From JBFGJY01 sp041576975 (GTDB taxonomy: Bacteria; Pseudomonadota; Gammaproteobacteria; UBA4575), in NCBI GenBank assembly GCA_041576975.1, contig JBFGJY010000006.1, positions 1 through 58,038 of the forward strand: DNA of 58,038 nucleotides, given 5' to 3'. The notes under the pieces are model-generated. The model was given only the letters and a program-made list of their open reading frames with translations. It was not told where the DNA came from and did no database searches. Positions 26,222 to 35,567 of this stretch are shown in pieces; the first letter of the stretch is position 1; every line of letters begins with the position of its first letter. Position numbers and translations under genes: made by a program.

Positions 26222-26788
26222 CTAGTTTTGTTCCTGCAATACATGAATGACTTTATTAATTTCACCATCGTGGATTTTTTGAATGTTATCCTTATTATGT
26301 TCTAACCCATAAAAAGGAAGTGTACTAAAATAGGCTTCATTAATGGTGGATTGAGAGGGAATGAGCACATCCTCTTTGCGTGTGTAATAGGCGTCTTCTC
26401 CTTCTTCGCAGACTTTATTGAACACATTAAAATGTCTACATGCATAAGGTCGAAGCTCATAAATAGAACAGATATCATCAACTAAAAATGGACATGATCC
26501 ACTAGTTTCATATGTTTTTAACTGTGTGATTAATTTTTCACGTATTGGACTATCAACTTTTTCAGTGGCGTACCAAGAAATCCCTATTAGCTCAATCGGT
26601 GTTACTGGGATCGATTTATGGGTACGGAAACATGCAGCACATCCTCGATGGCAGGCTAATTTTCTATTTTTTGTAGTTTTGGTATCAATAGCGGTTGAGA
26701 CTTCTTGATCTGTAATAGAGTATGGCTCTAATAACATCGCTAACCAAGTATAAATTTTTTCGTCTTCAGGATAAAATAAACGTTCCAT
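26222..26788 (-). CDS. YkgJ-type cysteine-cluster protein
   Basis: 188 residues with two cysteine clusters: LACHRGCAACFRTH near residues 48-58 (CxxxCxxC) and GSCPFLVDDICSIYELRPYACRHF near 97-120. This is the pattern of the YkgJ/UPF0153 family, predicted to bind zinc or an iron-sulfur cluster. The spacing of the motifs is normal. The biochemical role of the family is unknown. Confidence 0.85.
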   Translation of the reverse strand: MERLFYPEDEKIYTWLAMLLEPYSITDQEVSTAIDTKTTKNRKLACHRGCAACFRTHKSIPVTPIELIGISWYATEKVDSPIREKLITQLKTYETSGSCPFLVDDICSIYELRPYACRHFNVFNKVCEEGEDAYYTRKEDVLIPSQSTINEAYFSTLPFYGLEHNKDNIQKIHDGEINKVIHVLQEQN

Positions 26789-26829
26789 GAAAATATTGTA
26801 TTAAAAATGATTAAAAGAGGGACAAAATT

Positions 26830-27567
26830 TTATGTATTACGGTATTTTAAGAGCATATAGAAGAAGAACGTACCGATTGCTGCCAATACATGCTTGATAG
26901 TGTGGCCACTTAGCATTTCTTGAGTAAATGTAAAGATAGCTATATCAAAATATTCTGTAAGTTTAGACAAAGTATAAAAAACTAATGCATAAATTAGATA
27001 TTTTGTTTGAAAAGTGTTTGGTTTGTATAAAGAAATGACTACCAACAATAGTCCTAAAGAACAAAATTGCACCCAAGCATATATCCTTAAATCATCAGTA
27101 ATATGCCAATAGATGACTGAAAATATGCCTAATAAGCACATTGGAATAAGTAGCCAGTGTTCAAGCTTAATATTTACATATTCGCCCAGCACTATTACAA
27201 ATAATGCCATAAAACCTATGGCCATTGGCAATCGATCCCAGGTTAGAGTCTCATTGTTGGGGTTTAAGTGGTAATAAGATGAACCTGCAGCCACCAGAAA
27301 TATAGATAAAAAGAGTATAAGCCAACCCCAGGAGTCCGCACTATTCCAATTTGTAAATACATATGACATTCCTGCAAAGCCAACTAACAAGTAAGGTAGA
27401 TTGGAAATCACATCAAAAAAATTTGCGATAAACCAAATTTTTCGAGTATCTGCAAAAGAATGATATGCCAAATCTTGGGGAATTGGTTCGACAAAGAAAA
27501 AGCTGAGCAGTGAAGTAATTGCAAAAATTACAAGTGTAATATTACGCCACGTAAAACTTGTTGGCAC
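26830..27567 (-). CDS. ceramidase-like (CREST superfamily) integral membrane protein
   Basis: 245 residues with about seven hydrophobic helices. The motifs resemble alkaline ceramidase/CREST hydrolases: ANFFDVISNLPYLLVG, GSSYYHLNPNNETLTWDRLPMAIGF with the Ser, His and Asp of the predicted metal site, YAWVQFCSLGLL, and GHTIKHVLAAIG with the paired histidines. CREST proteins are zinc-dependent membrane hydrolases acting on lipid amides. Bacteria with this protein usually lack ceramide, so the natural substrate is likely another lipid. The next gene on the strand starts 7 bp away, so it sits in a short operon with DUF924. Confidence 0.77.
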   Translation of the reverse strand: MPTSFTWRNITLVIFAITSLLSFFFVEPIPQDLAYHSFADTRKIWFIANFFDVISNLPYLLVGFAGMSYVFTNWNSADSWGWLILFLSIFLVAAGSSYYHLNPNNETLTWDRLPMAIGFMALFVIVLGEYVNIKLEHWLLIPMCLLGIFSVIYWHITDDLRIYAWVQFCSLGLLLVVISLYKPNTFQTKYLIYALVFYTLSKLTEYFDIAIFTFTQEMLSGHTIKHVLAAIGTFFFYMLLKYRNT

Positions 27568-27574
27568 GAGTCAG

Positions 27575-28132
27575 TTATCCTTTAAATGCTTCAGGTGAAG
27601 CTAAATACACAAGCTCTTCTTTAGTGCTTACTCTATTCAGAATTTCGTTTCTATGTGGAAAGCGACCAAATCTTTGAATAATAGCTAGGTGATGTTTTGC
27701 AAACCTTAAATTGCTCTCAAGACCTGCTTTTTCAAACATAGAAACAGATAGAGTTTGTTCTTCAAGGGTTTCACTATGCATTAATGGCATATATAGAAAA
27801 GGTAATTGAATAGGTGTTAGCTTTGAATCATATCTATTAGAAATTGCAAAATGCGAAATTTCAATAGCCTTTTTTTCCGTAGAAAAGCTCTTCGCAGTTC
27901 CGCGAAACATATTTAACGGGAACTGGTCTAGAATAATTATTAAAGCAAGAGCACCCTCTGGTGTTTTTTGCCAATGGTCCAATTTATTGTTAGATGCAAG
28001 CCCCCATGTAGATTCGTATTGTATACGAATCTCCTCGTCGAACTCTGAAGTGGATTTAAACCAATACTTGCTAGCAGGCTCGGAGAACCAAAAATCTAAA
28101 ATTGAATTTGGAGTAGTGACTTCCGAATACAC
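27575..28132 (-). CDS. DUF924 family protein
   Basis: 185 residues. The family pattern is clear: ILDFWFSEPASKYWFKSTSEFDEEIR at the start, LALIIILDQFPLNMFRGT in the middle, YMPLMHSETLEEQ, and IIQRFGRFPHRNEILNR. The predicted fold is an all-alpha TPR-like bundle with conserved Asp, Gln, Arg and His residues. No function is established. It lies between the ceramidase-like gene and a CBS gene on the minus strand with short spacers. Confidence 0.88.
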   Translation of the reverse strand: MYSEVTTPNSILDFWFSEPASKYWFKSTSEFDEEIRIQYESTWGLASNNKLDHWQKTPEGALALIIILDQFPLNMFRGTAKSFSTEKKAIEISHFAISNRYDSKLTPIQLPFLYMPLMHSETLEEQTLSVSMFEKAGLESNLRFAKHHLAIIQRFGRFPHRNEILNRVSTKEELVYLASPEAFKG

Positions 28133-28143
28133 TTAGCCTTTTC

Positions 28144-28590
28144 TCAAGTCGGCAACCCACTGATGTAATGCTCTAATTGTTCAATCATAAACTTTTGTTC
28201 AGAAATAATTGATTTAACTAAATCACCGATCGAGATGATGCCGATTACTTTACCATTATCTATAACTGGCAAATGTCTTACGCGCTTATCAGTCATTAAT
28301 GCCATGCATTCTTCTAACGAATGATTTAGTTTTGCGCATAAAACATTAGAAGTCATAATATCTTTAATAGGTGTTACTTTAGAGGATTTACCTTTAAGAA
28401 TTACATTTCTGGCATAATCTCTTTCAGTAATTATCCCAACTAATTTATCGTCCTCCATTACAGGTAATGCACCAATGTAATTGTCAGCCATAATTTTAAT
28501 CGCATCGAATACGGAGCTATCGGGGTCTATAGTTATTAAATTGCCACCTTTTAGCTCTATTAGTTGCTTTGCGAATTGCATGCCTTTCAT
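28144..28590 (-). CDS. tandem CBS-domain protein
   Basis: 148 residues made of two CBS domains: residues about 12-70 (IDPDSSVFDAIKIMADNYIGALPVMEDDKLVGIITERDYARNV in pieces) and about 78-140 (HSLEECMALMTDKRVRHLPVIDNGKVIGIISIGDLVKSII). The motif IITERDY at the end of the first domain is typical of stand-alone CBS sensors. CBS pairs bind adenine nucleotides or NAD(H). The partner cannot be deduced. Start at the Met preceding GMQFAKQL, with AGGAGTATG upstream. Confidence 0.92.
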   Translation of the reverse strand: MKGMQFAKQLIELKGGNLITIDPDSSVFDAIKIMADNYIGALPVMEDDKLVGIITERDYARNVILKGKSSKVTPIKDIMTSNVLCAKLNHSLEECMALMTDKRVRHLPVIDNGKVIGIISIGDLVKSIISEQKFMIEQLEHYISGLPT

Positions 28591-28717
28591 ACTCCTTTAA
28601 ATTTTTCGTTATAGTGTAATACTATGTTCTTTAACTGCAACATTTATGTAGAATTTTATTAAAGCAGATACAAAATATGTAAAGCATGATATAAATCAAG
28701 CGAGTATATGTGCATAA

Positions 28718-29494
28718 TTAAAGAAAATTATTTTTTAAAAAAGCCTTCACAGCATGCCAATATTCCTCACTATCTTCGAATTGTTTCCATAATGCTCTTG
28801 ATCCATGATTCCCTTTCGAAGAAGGGATGAATGACGTTTTTTCTTTGGATTTAATCGCAGAATAAATAGTTGACCACTTACTTTTCTCATCGCGAGCAGA
28901 GGTGATGAATACTGGCACATTAATATTTACAGCAGCATCTTGAATCCATGATTTAGATTTTCCTTGTTTAGAAAAGTATTCGCCAGGCGCAAAAGCAAGT
29001 ACCCCATCGACTAATTCCGGGCGTTCCCCAGCGATTTGTAATACAAGTGCTGCCGAATAGGAGCTGCCCCAAGCAATTATTTTGCTTTTGTTATAATGTG
29101 ATTTTGCGAATCGAAGAGCAGCTTCTATGTCTGGCAAGGTATCAATATATCGTGTATTTATTTGAGCTTGTTCAGCTCTAATTGCGGTTTCATTAACAAT
29201 TCCATTGATAGAATCACCAGAGCGCTGATCAATAGCCATGCAATTAAAACCCAATATGTTGAGCTTGGGGGCAATCTCTAGATATTCGCCACGACTCCAG
29301 CCTGCTTGATGAAAGAGAACGATAAGGGGTGTACTTCTATCTTTATGTATAAGGTAAGTGTCTGCGGTAATTTCTAGACCATCTTTTGATGGGAAAGTGA
29401 TGGTAGCTTTATCGACACCAGAGACATGACCTGAAAATATAGTAATTAAAATTCCAAGAAAAAGAGATGTGATATTCATATCAATTATTTTCAT
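28718..29494 (-). CDS. exported alpha/beta hydrolase (dienelactone-hydrolase-like)
   Basis: 258 residues with a signal peptide at the N-terminus (SLFLGILITIFSGHVSG). The hydrolase core shows LIVLFHQAGWSRGEYLEIAPKL (oxyanion loop), IIAWGSSYSAALVLQIAG (nucleophile Ser in GSSYS), an Asp in the ITSARDEKSKW segment, and a C-terminal SKGNHGSRAL with the catalytic His. Predicted to be a periplasmic esterase or carboxylesterase of unknown substrate. The gene stands alone, with a divergent promoter region to the acyl-CoA dehydrogenase at 29637. Confidence 0.82.
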   Translation of the reverse strand: MKIIDMNITSLFLGILITIFSGHVSGVDKATITFPSKDGLEITADTYLIHKDRSTPLIVLFHQAGWSRGEYLEIAPKLNILGFNCMAIDQRSGDSINGIVNETAIRAEQAQINTRYIDTLPDIEAALRFAKSHYNKSKIIAWGSSYSAALVLQIAGERPELVDGVLAFAPGEYFSKQGKSKSWIQDAAVNINVPVFITSARDEKSKWSTIYSAIKSKEKTSFIPSSKGNHGSRALWKQFEDSEEYWHAVKAFLKNNFL

Positions 29495-29636
29495 TCACCA
29501 TTTACATAATAGCTTATTATGGATTATTAAACCTATGAATCATTACCAAGAAAATAGTTCTATAATGTGCTCAGGCATTATTTTAAAGAATTGAGATTTT
29601 AATTCGAATTTATATTAATCAATAAATGAGGCCAGC

Positions 29637-31304
29637 ATGAATGATCGCGCAGTCATCACACAGTTAACAACTCATGATGTAGTTAATCAGCCTCCTCCTT
29701 TAGTCAATATTAATCTTTATGAATCCAACATCGTGCTTAAAGAAGCCTTGTGCCGTGAAGGTGCGGATTGGGCCGAAGATAGAGTGCATATTTTTGGAGA
29801 GATAATCGGCAGTGAGCGCTGTAAAAATCTCGCATTTGAAGCAAATCGCCAAATACCTGAACTTAGAGCTTTCGATCGATTTGGTCATCGAATAGATGAG
29901 GTCCAATATCACCCGACATATCATGAGTTGATGAAGATAGCGATAGAGCACGAAATTCACAGTATCGCTTGGACTGCGGAACGTGGTGGGCATGTTGCGC
30001 ATACCGCATTGGAATTTCTATTTGGCCAAATTGAACAAGGTGTATGTTGCCCAATTACGATGACTTATGCTGTGGTCCCCGCATTAAGACATCAACCAGA
30101 AATAGCCAAGCAGTGGGAACCTAAGATTATATCTAATCATTATGATTGTCGGTTTATTCCTGCTGAAGAAAAGCAAGGACTCACTTTCGGTATGGCAATG
30201 ACGGAAAAACAAGGGGGGAGTGATGTACGTGCAAATACTACACAAGCATATCCCATAAATCATAAAGGCTCTGGTGAAGCCTATGAGCTAGTGGGTCATA
30301 AATGGTTTTGTTCGGCGCCTATGAGTGATGCATTTCTTACACTTGCTTATACGGAGAATGGTTTGAGTTGTTTTCTAGTACCACGCTGGCGACCTGATGG
30401 CACGCTAAATTCAATATACATACAACGCTTAAAAGATAAACTAGGTAATCGGTCTAATGCCTCTTCTGAAATCGAATATCATGAAACCTATGCAGTAATG
30501 ATTGGTGAAGAGGGTAGAGGGATTAATACTATTATTGAAATGGTACACCATACCCGTTTAGATGCATCCATGGCTCCTGCAGCATTAATGCGTCAGGCGC
30601 TGATACAGTCTATACATCATGCATCATATCGCGAGGTTTTTGGCAAGACGCTCATCAAGCAGCCACTAATGAGGATGGTATTAGCTGATTTAGCAATTGA
30701 ATCAGAGGCGGCAACTACGCTTTTGATGCGAGTAGCTCGTGCATTTGATGAATCAAGCCATGTCGCAGATGCAAAAGTGTTTGCCAGAGTTGCAGTTGCG
30801 GTAACTAAATATTGGCTCAACAAACGTGCACCAAATTTTGTCTATGAAGCTTTAGAAGTACATGGCGGAAATGGTTATGTTGAAGAATCAATCATGCCAC
30901 GCTTATATCGCGAAGCGCCATTAAATAGTATTTGGGAAGGAAGTGGAAATGTAATATGTTTAGATGTCTTACGCGCCATAGTCAAACATCCTGAAACCAT
31001 ACAAGTATTCTTTGATGAAATTGAAAAGGCCAGCGATGAAAACAAGTTTTTAGATACTGCTATTCAAGAGATCAAAAACTTGCTAGATGATAAAAGTAGG
31101 TTAGAAAAATCTGCTCGACGCATTACCGAACTTATGGCAATAACTCTACAAGCTGCACTTCTAGTACAGCATGCTCCTATTGAAATCGCAGATAGTTTTT
31201 GCAGCACTCGCTTGAATAAAGATTGGGGCTATACATTTGGCACATTACCTAAAGGTACAAATATAGATGAGATTCTTAATAGAGCTTGGGCTAAACAGAG
31301 CTGA
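29637..31304 (+). CDS. AidB-like acyl-CoA dehydrogenase
   Basis: 555 residues, long for an acyl-CoA dehydrogenase and close to AidB (about 540). Signatures: AMTEKQGGSDVRANTTQA (FAD/substrate loop), HKWFCSAPMSDAFLTLA, IIEMVHHTRLDASMAPAALMRQAL, YEALEVHGGNGYVEESIMPRLYREAPLNSIWEGSGNV in segments, with the catalytic-region Glu in the EAPLNSIWEGSGN motif typical of AidB/isovaleryl types. E. coli AidB is a flavoprotein that binds DNA during the adaptive response. Whether this copy acts on an acyl-CoA is not decidable. It has its own promoter region, with start ATG 29637 preceded by GAGGCCAGC. Confidence 0.88.
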   Translation: MNDRAVITQLTTHDVVNQPPPLVNINLYESNIVLKEALCREGADWAEDRVHIFGEIIGSERCKNLAFEANRQIPELRAFDRFGHRIDEVQYHPTYHELMKIAIEHEIHSIAWTAERGGHVAHTALEFLFGQIEQGVCCPITMTYAVVPALRHQPEIAKQWEPKIISNHYDCRFIPAEEKQGLTFGMAMTEKQGGSDVRANTTQAYPINHKGSGEAYELVGHKWFCSAPMSDAFLTLAYTENGLSCFLVPRWRPDGTLNSIYIQRLKDKLGNRSNASSEIEYHETYAVMIGEEGRGINTIIEMVHHTRLDASMAPAALMRQALIQSIHHASYREVFGKTLIKQPLMRMVLADLAIESEAATTLLMRVARAFDESSHVADAKVFARVAVAVTKYWLNKRAPNFVYEALEVHGGNGYVEESIMPRLYREAPLNSIWEGSGNVICLDVLRAIVKHPETIQVFFDEIEKASDENKFLDTAIQEIKNLLDDKSRLEKSARRITELMAITLQAALLVQHAPIEIADSFCSTRLNKDWGYTFGTLPKGTNIDEILNRAWAKQS

Positions 31305-31801
31305 AAACTAGATAAATATTATTGTATGCTTGGTAATCTTTTAACAATTCGTAGTAATCTTGCATGTTCTACTTCAATCTATTTGCGTTTAGTCTCAAGA
31401 TATTGCCTTAGTTAATTTTTGTATAAATAAAAAGAATATTTTCACATTATCTACAATAATATGGTATTCCTTGCGAATTTTGAGTGCAAATGATGTGCTT
31501 ATAATTAACCTGGCTAAATTGATCAATGCCCACGATAGTCCAAACTAATAATTAAATAAATTTAAGTAGACCAGAATAGTAAGAACAATAAACTGACGAT
31601 AGAAAATTCGAACAACAAGATGGCATAAACGCTGCCAAAATTGTATAAATCTAGCTGTAGTCAGGGAGTGAAACTTGTAAGAGACTTCATTACCAAGATA
31701 TTTTCATGCTGAATAGACTGGCGTAATCATCACTTATATATTTAAACGTTCTACAACGAAGCGTATTTTGTCTTTAAAGTAGGTTGATTATTTCACGTTA
31801 A
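31305..31801. other. 497-bp intergenic region without a supported gene
   Basis: AT-rich gap between two convergent transcription units. I see no ORF of note, no strong hairpin with a T-run and no RNA gene. It could be the remnant of lost genes, given the truncated hydrolase just beyond it. Confidence 0.5.
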
Positions 31802-32062
31802 TTATTGGAGAAGAGGATGGTCTTTAGGCAGTTGACGTGAGACCCAAATAGCCAGCTTATGTTTCATATTGGGTAGACTTAGCTGATCTTTAGCCAGAGG
31901 TTGAATTAATTTGTCATGGACTAATAATCGATACAGATACTCAATTTTTTCATTCGCAGAATCCGTAACTTCAAATTTAACAACTCCACGTTTTTCCGCA
32001 TAAATCATACCTACGCGAATTGCTTTTTTAACTAATTCTGCTTCATTTTTTAGTCTTTTCAC
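31802..32062 (-). CDS. small helical protein, DUF5062-like
   Basis: 86 residues from GTG 32062. I prefer this start to the upstream TTG (32077) because GGAG lies 9 nt before it. The sequence (KRLKNEAELVKKAIRVGM, YAEKRGVVKFE, KIEYLYRLLVHDKLIQPL, LPNMKHKLAIWVSRQLPKDHP) is mainly alpha-helical, amphipathic and soluble. It resembles the short DUF5062 family of gammaproteobacteria as I remember it. Function unknown. It follows the truncated hydrolase directly, at its stop codon. Confidence 0.7.
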   Translation of the reverse strand: MKRLKNEAELVKKAIRVGMIYAEKRGVVKFEVTDSANEKIEYLYRLLVHDKLIQPLAKDQLSLPNMKHKLAIWVSRQLPKDHPLLQ

Positions 32063-32077
32063 CAGATAAGTCTCCAA

Positions 32078-32467
32078 TTAAAAAATTTTCATTGCCCAAG
32101 TAAGTGGCTCTCGACGGAATATTGAAGGGCTTAAAACGGGTCGTAGGAATTTAGTAAGTAAAGGATGTGAGTTCGTTATAAAACTTGCACATAAAATTAT
32201 TCCTTTTAGATAATATTTTGCTCTTTGTGCAAGAAGTATGGCTAATGGCCCCCCAAATGACTCACCAAGTAGAACAAATGGATCAGTTGGTAATTCATGC
32301 GCTAAAAAGTTGCAAAGATCATCATATGTTAATGGAGTGTCAGGTGGATATGAAAGAACAATAGGCTCAACTTCCTTTGGAAGTTCACGACGTAATGGAG
32401 TAAATAATCTACCAGTCCCATCCAATCCTGGTAACAAAACTAAGATAGGCTTTACACTATTAATCAA
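32078..32467 (-). pseudogene. alpha/beta hydrolase truncated at the C-terminus
   Basis: 129 residues containing the start of an alpha/beta hydrolase: ILVLLPGLDGTGRLFTPLRRELP (oxyanion region) and FVLLGESFGGPLAILLA with the nucleophilic Ser. It stops after TWAMKIF, before any catalytic Asp or His could appear, roughly 100 residues short. The stop codon abuts the leader of the DUF5062-like gene and no other frame there continues the fold. So the 3' part was probably deleted. As it stands it lacks a complete catalytic triad. Confidence 0.7.
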
Positions 32468-32543
32468 TTTTGCATTGATGAAATTCTAAATTAATTTATA
32501 GCGCATGTTTCATAGTATATTAAAAATTATACCTGAAAATGTT

Positions 32544-33251
32544 TTAAGCTAGTTTTTGATGCAATTCAATTGGGAGTGGGATATTTTTTCTTACTTTCTG
32601 TATTGCGTTTCTATCCAGATGGCTGGTTCTATCTTTACTAGTGCATAATGCAGTACGAAAGCCGATGTAATTTGGGTTTGCTTCAATTAAAGTTAGGATG
32701 TCTTCTACAGCTAAAGAACCAGCAAGGCCTGTAAGCAAATTATTTTGTTTTGCACGGTTTACAAAATCTTCAAGTTGTAAGATATTTTTATGCTTAAGTA
32801 AACTTCCAGAGCCTTTATGAGCAGTGTCTAACATTACTCCTTTCAGGTGTGCTTGCTTCGCATACTGGATTGCATAATTCGTTTCAAAGTCCATATCTGC
32901 AAAAAATACCGCGATGATAGCAACACCTTTATTTGCACAATGCACCAATTTAGGCAAACAATCTTCTATATGCCGCTCACTAAACATACCAACCTTAATG
33001 TAGTCGACGCCTGTTTCTGCAATTTGCATCACTATATGATTAATCATGAAAGCATCAGCAGGTAGATTACCCACTGTGGCACTGATCACGCATTTTTCCC
33101 ATAATTCATCCACAACATGATGAATTTCTTTAAGCGGTACAGCGCCAAGCGCACCATGGTTGGGTTCTTTTAGATCAATAATATCTACACCACCTTGGTA
33201 TACGATATTTGCCTCTTCAAGATTTCGAACACTTGCGAGCATTCCTGTCAT
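32544..33251 (-). CDS. mfnB: (5-formylfuran-3-yl)methyl phosphate synthase
   Basis: 235 residues. MfnB condenses two glyceraldehyde 3-phosphates into 4-(hydroxymethyl)-2-furancarboxaldehyde phosphate, the first step in building the furan of methanofuran/methylofuran. Family (DUF556) motifs are plain: MLASVRNLEEANIVYQGGVDIIDLKEPNHGALGAVP in parts, with the DLKEPNHGALGA loop carrying the catalytic Lys, SATVGNLP, VDYIKVGMF, VMLDTAHKGSGSLL, and GLAGSLAVEDI near the phosphate site. The start overlaps the stop of the DUF447 gene by ATGA, so they are coupled. Confidence 0.93.
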   Translation of the reverse strand: MTGMLASVRNLEEANIVYQGGVDIIDLKEPNHGALGAVPLKEIHHVVDELWEKCVISATVGNLPADAFMINHIVMQIAETGVDYIKVGMFSERHIEDCLPKLVHCANKGVAIIAVFFADMDFETNYAIQYAKQAHLKGVMLDTAHKGSGSLLKHKNILQLEDFVNRAKQNNLLTGLAGSLAVEDILTLIEANPNYIGFRTALCTSKDRTSHLDRNAIQKVRKNIPLPIELHQKLA

Positions 33252-33826
33252 GCTTGTTTTTCCTTATGTGATTCCTGAAAGCTGTCTACTTTCGTTAATA
33301 ACCAGCCCCACGCTTCATGTTCACGTAGGCCTGAGGTTTTCTCAAGACCAACCCTTAAATATTCGATTTCTTGTTGTATTTTTTCTTGGGGCAACATATG
33401 TAGACGGCTTACTAAGATAGCAAGCTCAATTACTGCGGACTGCGCGCGATTATACCCATGAAAAGGTGCATGTGTGACTTCATGTATGACTTTACAAAAA
33501 TACTTTGGCCTAATTTCATCCTCTGCTTTATTAATTACTTCTAACTCATTGTGTGCTAGACAGTTTTTAAGCCGTATACCCTTGATGACTTGGGTAGGGC
33601 AGGTTGGCCAATTTCGACGTCCGGTTAGACAACCAGCAAAGATGCGTACATCATCTGTGTAATTGAGCGTTGCGGTTCCATCTCTTTCTATATTCTCTAA
33701 AGTTGCGGATGGCTTGAAAGGCATAATAATGAGTTGTTCATCCTCTTCATGGATGCCCATCGGTGCTATATGGGCACTCCCATCATCCTTAATCGTAGTA
33801 ACAATGCATTCTCTTATAAATGGCAT
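33248..33826 (-). CDS. DUF447-family protein of the C1 island
   Basis: 192 residues. The start FIRECIVTTIKDDGSAHIAPMGI is the typical FMN-binding split-barrel opening of DUF447, followed by ATLNYTDDVRIFAGCLTGR and a C-terminal helical part. This family is found almost only in methanogens and in methylotrophs with H4MPT, and in the latter it is usually beside mfnB, as here. A flavin-dependent reduction or a binding role in cofactor synthesis is possible. No activity is established to my knowledge. Sits between the DHPS-like gene (17 bp) and mfnB (4-nt overlap). Confidence 0.85.
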   Translation of the reverse strand: MPFIRECIVTTIKDDGSAHIAPMGIHEEDEQLIIMPFKPSATLENIERDGTATLNYTDDVRIFAGCLTGRRNWPTCPTQVIKGIRLKNCLAHNELEVINKAEDEIRPKYFCKVIHEVTHAPFHGYNRAQSAVIELAILVSRLHMLPQEKIQQEIEYLRVGLEKTSGLREHEAWGWLLTKVDSFQESHKEKQA

Positions 33827-33843
33827 TACTGGTTCCTGTAAAT

Positions 33844-35259
33844 TTACTTCTTTTTTTGTTTAATTTTTCGATCTTTGCGAATATGCATAGTAGTACCGGT
33901 TTCTTTGAATTTGCTAAGGTCTTCTGCTTCTTTTTTGGTCGCGACTCCCCAGTCTAGTTCCTCATCTTGTTCGTAACGCTTACCTAGTTGCCACGCAATT
34001 TGAGCACGTGCATGTTCCACACCTAAGTAAAAGGCATGGCCACCGTCATCTTCTACATGTAAATTTGGGTAGATTTCATATGGGTCCGTAGAGGTATACA
34101 TTCCATCTCTATTGTAAGTATGAATGCCATGTTCACTGACCTGTATGCGAAAATTTGGGTCCTTAATGTTCACGGCAACCTCTTTGATTTCTTCTACGCT
34201 ATATGGAAATGGTTTACGTTCATGTAAAGCCATTAAACCATTGTCGTAGCCCTTGGGCGGGATGTTATCGAGTCTAGATGCATACATGATACGGCGTGCA
34301 AGGTCTGCTTCACGCACTGCGCAACAACAATGCTCACTAACTTCTGTGGCCAAAAGATGTTGAATTTCTAACTCGGAAATAATCCCAAGTAATAAGGCAT
34401 TCGTGCCTGCAGAATCCGAGTGAGTAAGCTCGGTAAGATTGCCAATACCCATAATCATCTCAATATCCGGATAGCGGTTACGCAAGTTTCGATAACGTAC
34501 AATTGATTCCGTAAAACCAAAGTGGATGGGGTCAAGTATTGAGTCCGCAATAAACCTTCGATCGTGCTTTAATAATTTATCAATCGTCCGATATAGCGAT
34601 CGAGCATCAGTGGGAGGGTTACCGATGACGATAGGTATAGAATCTACTTCTTCCATTGCCCATAATGTTTTCTCATTCAGACTTAGCAGATAATCAGCCC
34701 CGGCCAGACCACCTACGATAAGATCATCAGCTGTGAGTGAGTCAACGCTGACTTTAAAATTTTCTGCTTTAAGCGCCTGTACAGCCTCTTCCAGATGTGG
34801 AAATGGGGTACTAGGTAGGCAGCCTACATCAATTACATTGGCACCATCTTCTTTATAGATATAGGCACGCTTTATAATGTCTTCCACTGACATGTTTGGT
34901 GCATCTACAATTTCTGCAAAGATTTGCACATCATACTTACTTAAGTCTGCTTTCCTAGCTTCTTGTCCAAAATATGCTGGTAGATCCTTAAGTTCTTCTG
35001 GACCACGCTCAACTGGGATACCAAGTGATTTAGTAAGAATGTCGATATCGCCTCGACAACGACCAGGGATAACAATTTTATTTGCTATCCCAACCTCGGT
35101 TAGACGTTTATTAATGAGTTGTGTAGTCATCAACGCTGCCACGCTCACACCTAATTGACGCACTTCATAAGTAAAATCGGTTGGCTGCATGGATTCCAAA
35201 ACACGGTATAAACTTTTTTCAGCAAGCTTACCCGTTAAGAATAGGATATGTTCAGACAT
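33844..35259 (-). CDS. dihydropteroate-synthase-related protein of the C1 island
   Basis: 471 residues. The N-terminal region (HILFLTGKLAEKSLYRVLES) is a short alpha/beta domain. The central TIM-barrel resembles DHPS: DVQIFAEIVDAPNMSVEDIIKRAYIYKEDGANVIDVGCLPST in parts, VSVDSLTADDLIVGGLAGADYLLSLNE, and VIGNPP. DHPS joins a pterin to an arylamine. In H4MPT-containing organisms this homologue is the candidate for the same step using beta-RFA phosphate in place of p-aminobenzoate. The lysine-rich tail (KDRKIKQKKK) is unusual. First gene of a three-gene operon with DUF447 and mfnB. Confidence 0.83.
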   Translation of the reverse strand: MSEHILFLTGKLAEKSLYRVLESMQPTDFTYEVRQLGVSVAALMTTQLINKRLTEVGIANKIVIPGRCRGDIDILTKSLGIPVERGPEELKDLPAYFGQEARKADLSKYDVQIFAEIVDAPNMSVEDIIKRAYIYKEDGANVIDVGCLPSTPFPHLEEAVQALKAENFKVSVDSLTADDLIVGGLAGADYLLSLNEKTLWAMEEVDSIPIVIGNPPTDARSLYRTIDKLLKHDRRFIADSILDPIHFGFTESIVRYRNLRNRYPDIEMIMGIGNLTELTHSDSAGTNALLLGIISELEIQHLLATEVSEHCCCAVREADLARRIMYASRLDNIPPKGYDNGLMALHERKPFPYSVEEIKEVAVNIKDPNFRIQVSEHGIHTYNRDGMYTSTDPYEIYPNLHVEDDGGHAFYLGVEHARAQIAWQLGKRYEQDEELDWGVATKKEAEDLSKFKETGTTMHIRKDRKIKQKKK

Positions 35260-35567
35260 ATGCCAGATTTAAACCATGTGCATCCGTGTTGGCTTGATAT
35301 GTTATGTTGTGTATAGATGCCATCTTATAACGTTATTACTGAATAATGTTTAACAATGACGCTAGCTTCATGAGACAGCTAACTGAGCAGTATTTACATG
35401 AATAAATACAAATAAGTTTATAATATTTATGAATAATTTTAAATTTGTAAAGTATATACTTGAGTTGTGTAAATTGTTCTATTGCTTAAATTCAAATTTT
35501 AAGGCAGTGATTGTTAAGCTTCTTGTTTAGAATAGCCCCGATAATTAATTAGCTTATTTGTCTATAT

